From positions 51,001 to 115,000 of the forward strand of contig CAMXCT020002066.1 of NCBI GenBank assembly GCA_947184155.2: 64,000 nucleotides of DNA, in the 5' to 3' direction. Source of the DNA: Cladocopium goreaui. Its lineage: Eukaryota > Sar > Dinophyceae > Suessiales > Symbiodiniaceae. The notes under the pieces were generated by a model that worked only from the letters and a program-made list of their open reading frames with translations, did no database searches and was not told the origin of the DNA. This document shows positions 61,826-64,000 of the stretch, piece by piece (positions within the stretch are counted from its first letter, which is position 1; each line of letters starts with the position of its first letter). A program made the translations under genes and the position numbers.

Positions 61826-61984
61826 CGATGCCGTTTCGTACGAAATGAAGGTCTAATGTCAAAAACTGGTGTAAAATTGAGATTTTGAAATGTCCGATGC
61901 AACCCTTTCGCACAAAATGATGATGGTAAAACGTTAAAGTCTGCAGTAAATTTGCGAAATTGCAGCGTCACAAAGCTGCTCAGT

Positions 61985-64000
61985 GGCCAGGCTTCTCAGT
62001 GTAAAAGCTTCTGTGTGTAAAAGGTCCTCTGTGTAAAGACTTCTCTGCGTAAAAGCGTCTGTCTGTAAAAACTTCTGCGTGTAAACGCATCAGTGTGTAA
62101 AAGCTCCATTGTGGATAGACTTCTCTGTGTTAAAGGCTTCTGTGTGTACAAGCTCCTCTGTGTAGAGATTTCTTTGTGTAAGAGCTTCTGCATAAAAGCT
62201 CCTCTGTGTAAGACTCTTCTGTGTAAAAGCTTCTTTGTGTAAAAGCGTCTGTGTGTAAAGACGCCTCTGTGTTAAGACTTCTCTGTGCAAAAGCTCCTAT
62301 GCGTCAAGACTTTTCTGTGTGTGCAAACTTCTCTGTGTAAAGACTTCTCTGTGTAAAAGCTTCTGTGTGTAAAAGCTCCTCTGTATAAAGACTTCTCTGT
62401 GTAAAAGCTTCTGTGTGTGTAGGCGTCTGTGTGTAATAGCGCGTCTGTGGAAAGACTTCTGTTTTTAAAGCCTCTGTTTGTAAAAGCTCCTCTGCACAAA
62501 GACTTCTCTATGCAAAAGATTCTGTGTGCGAAAGCTCCTCTGTGCAAAGACTTCTCTGTGTAAAAGCTTCTGTGTGTAAAGGCTCCTCTGTGCATACAAC
62601 TTGTCTTTGTAAAGGAGTCTGTGAGTAAAAGCTCCTCTGTGTCAAGACTTCTCTGCGTAAAAGCTGCTGTGGGTGAAAGCTTCTGTGTAGAAATTTCTGT
62701 GTGTAAAATCTCCTCTGTGTAAATAAAGGCTGTGTAACAGCTGCTCTGTGTAATGAACTTTGCTGTGAAAACACATCTGTGTGTAAAAGCTCCTCTGTGT
62801 AAAGACTTCTCTGGGCCTGTGTGTGTACAAGCTCCCCTGTGTGAAGACTTGTCTGCGTAAAAGCGTCTGTGTGTAAAAACTTCTGCGTGTAAACGCGTCA
62901 GTGTGTAAAAAGCTCCACTGTGGATAGACTTCTCTGTGTTAAAAGCCTCTGTGTGTACAAACTCCTCTGTGTAGAGACTTCTCTGTGTAAGAGCTTCTGC
63001 ATAAAAGCTCCTCTGTGTAAGAACTCTTCTGTGTAAAAGCTTCTCTGTGTGAAAGCGTCTGTGTGTAAAAACGCCTCTGTGTTAAGACTTCTCTGTGCAA
63101 AAGCTTCTGTGTGTAAACACGTCCGCGAGTCAAAGCCCCTCTGTGTAAAGACTTCTCTGCGTAAAAGCTTCTGTGTGTAAAAGCTTCTGTGTGAAAAACA
63201 AAAAGTGTGTCAAGCTTTGTCTCTGTACAGACTTCTCTGTGCAAAAGCTTCTCTGTGTGAAGGCGTCTGTGTGTAATAGCTCGTCTGTGGAAAGACTTCT
63301 GCTTTTAAAGCCTCTGTTTGCAAAAGCTCCTCTGCGCAAAGACTTTCCCTCTCTATGCAAAAGATTCTGTGTGCGAAAGCTCCTCTGTGCAAAGACTTCT
63401 CTGTGTAAAAGCTTCTGTGTGTAAAGGCTCCTCTGTGCAAACAACTTCTCTTTGTAAAAGAGTCTGTGAGTAAAAGCTCCTCTGTGTCAAGACTTCTCTG
63501 CGTAAAAGCTGCTGTGGGTGAAAGCTTCTGTGTAGAAACTTCTGTGTGTAAAATCTCCTCTGTGTAAAAAAAGGCTGTGTAACAGCTGCTCTGTGTAATG
63601 AACTTTGCTGTGAAAACACATCTGTGTGTAAAAGCTCCTCTGTGTAAAGACTTCTCTGGGCTTGTGTGTGTACAAGCTCCCCTGTGTGAAGACTTGTCTG
63701 CGTAAAAGCGTCTGTGTGTAAAAACTTCTGCGTGTAAACGCGTCAGTGTGTAAAAGCTCCACTGTGGATAGACTTCTCTGTGTTAAAGGCTTCTGTGTGT
63801 ACAAGTTCCTCTGTGTAGAGACTTCTCTGTGTAAGAGCTTCTGCATAAAAGCTCCTCTGTGTAAGAACTCTTCTGTGTAAAAGCTTCTCTGTTTAAAAGC
63901 GTCTGTGTGTAAAGACGCCTCTGTGTTAAGACTTCTCTGTGGAAAAGCTCCTATGCGTCAAGACTTCTCTGTGTAAAAACTCCGTGTAAAAGCTTCTGTG
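61985..64000. repeat. 16-bp minisatellite with an 843-bp higher-order period
   Basis: Units such as CTTCTCTGTGTAAAAG and CTCCTCTGTGTAAAGA. Landmarks repeat about 843 bp apart, for example GGCTGTGTAACAGCTGCTCT at 62728 and 63571. Minus-strand frames read a 16-residue repeat (FTQRSFYTQKLLHREV) because 3 x 16 bp equals 16 codons. The array continues past the right edge. Confidence 0.9.

Noticed and set aside
61985-63846. Several minus-strand frames with FTQRSFYTQKLL-like repeats.
   Set aside because: By-products of the 16-bp minisatellite; all three frames give the same peptide shifted.
1-64000. CRISPR arrays, tRNA and rRNA genes.
   Set aside because: No repeat-spacer pattern, cloverleaf or conserved rRNA sequence was recognised; the tandem arrays have no unique spacers.

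Overview
The window is nuclear DNA of a photosynthetic dinoflagellate, most likely of the Symbiodinium-like group. The evidence is host exons all lying on the minus strand, introns that mostly start with GC (some GA or GT) instead of GT, long satellites, and a retroelement of a type I associate with Symbiodiniaceae (RNase H, endonuclease, reverse transcriptase and a trailing 'AGRRR / EHP' domain). I ran no database search, so the species is an inference.

The main content is an integrated virus-like transposon of the Polinton / Mavirus-virophage kind at 4664-25110. It has terminal inverted repeats of about 260 bp (4664-4923 and 24853-25110), a 6-bp target duplication TATGGG on both sides, and about 20 genes. 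Recognised genes are an rve-family integrase, protein-primed family B DNA polymerase, A32-like packaging ATPase, major and minor capsid proteins, a fibre with an S74 self-cleaving chaperone domain, a lipase-like hydrolase, a C5 DNA methyltransferase and several zinc or coiled-coil proteins. No adenain-like maturation protease is visible. Two upstream motifs divide the genes: ACTTAAAGA before the polymerase and end genes, and an AT-embedded TCTA 13-24 bases before the start codons of most virion genes and the integrase. The second resembles the late promoter described for the giant virus CroV and its virophage Mavirus. AT-rich perfect or near-perfect hairpins sit at several gene 3' ends. The copy is decayed: the polymerase has lost its palm motifs B and C, the methyltransferase and probably the fibre are frameshifted, the two TIRs differ at about one base in ten, and host-like DNA fills 22.2-24.8 kb inside the right end.

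The host sequence around it carries a NhaD-type Na+/H+ antiporter gene on the minus strand. Ten small exons between 58071 and 42678 join in frame with correct phases. Further exons follow at 38.1 and 37.4 kb, and a downstream exon of the same protein lies at 4.0 kb, so the transposon appears to sit in one of its introns. Upstream of it is the last exon of a zinc-ribbon protein (59086-59211). At the left edge is a cysteine-glycine-glutamine repeat protein (1-513, minus strand).

The remaining DNA is intron or intergenic repeat: an AT block (2.9-3.35 kb), a decayed LINE-like element (30.5-35.7 kb), a three-copy MITE family, a 100-bp palindrome (43.9 kb), 73-bp repeats (43.0-43.5 kb), 12-bp and about 40-bp repeats (47.0-47.8 kb), a 17-bp satellite (50.6-51.66 kb), 413-bp and 300-bp repeats (51.66-54.0 kb), an 8-9-bp minisatellite (54.1-55.4 kb), a two-orientation motif array (59.5-60.7 kb) and a 16-bp minisatellite with an 843-bp higher-order period running off the right edge.
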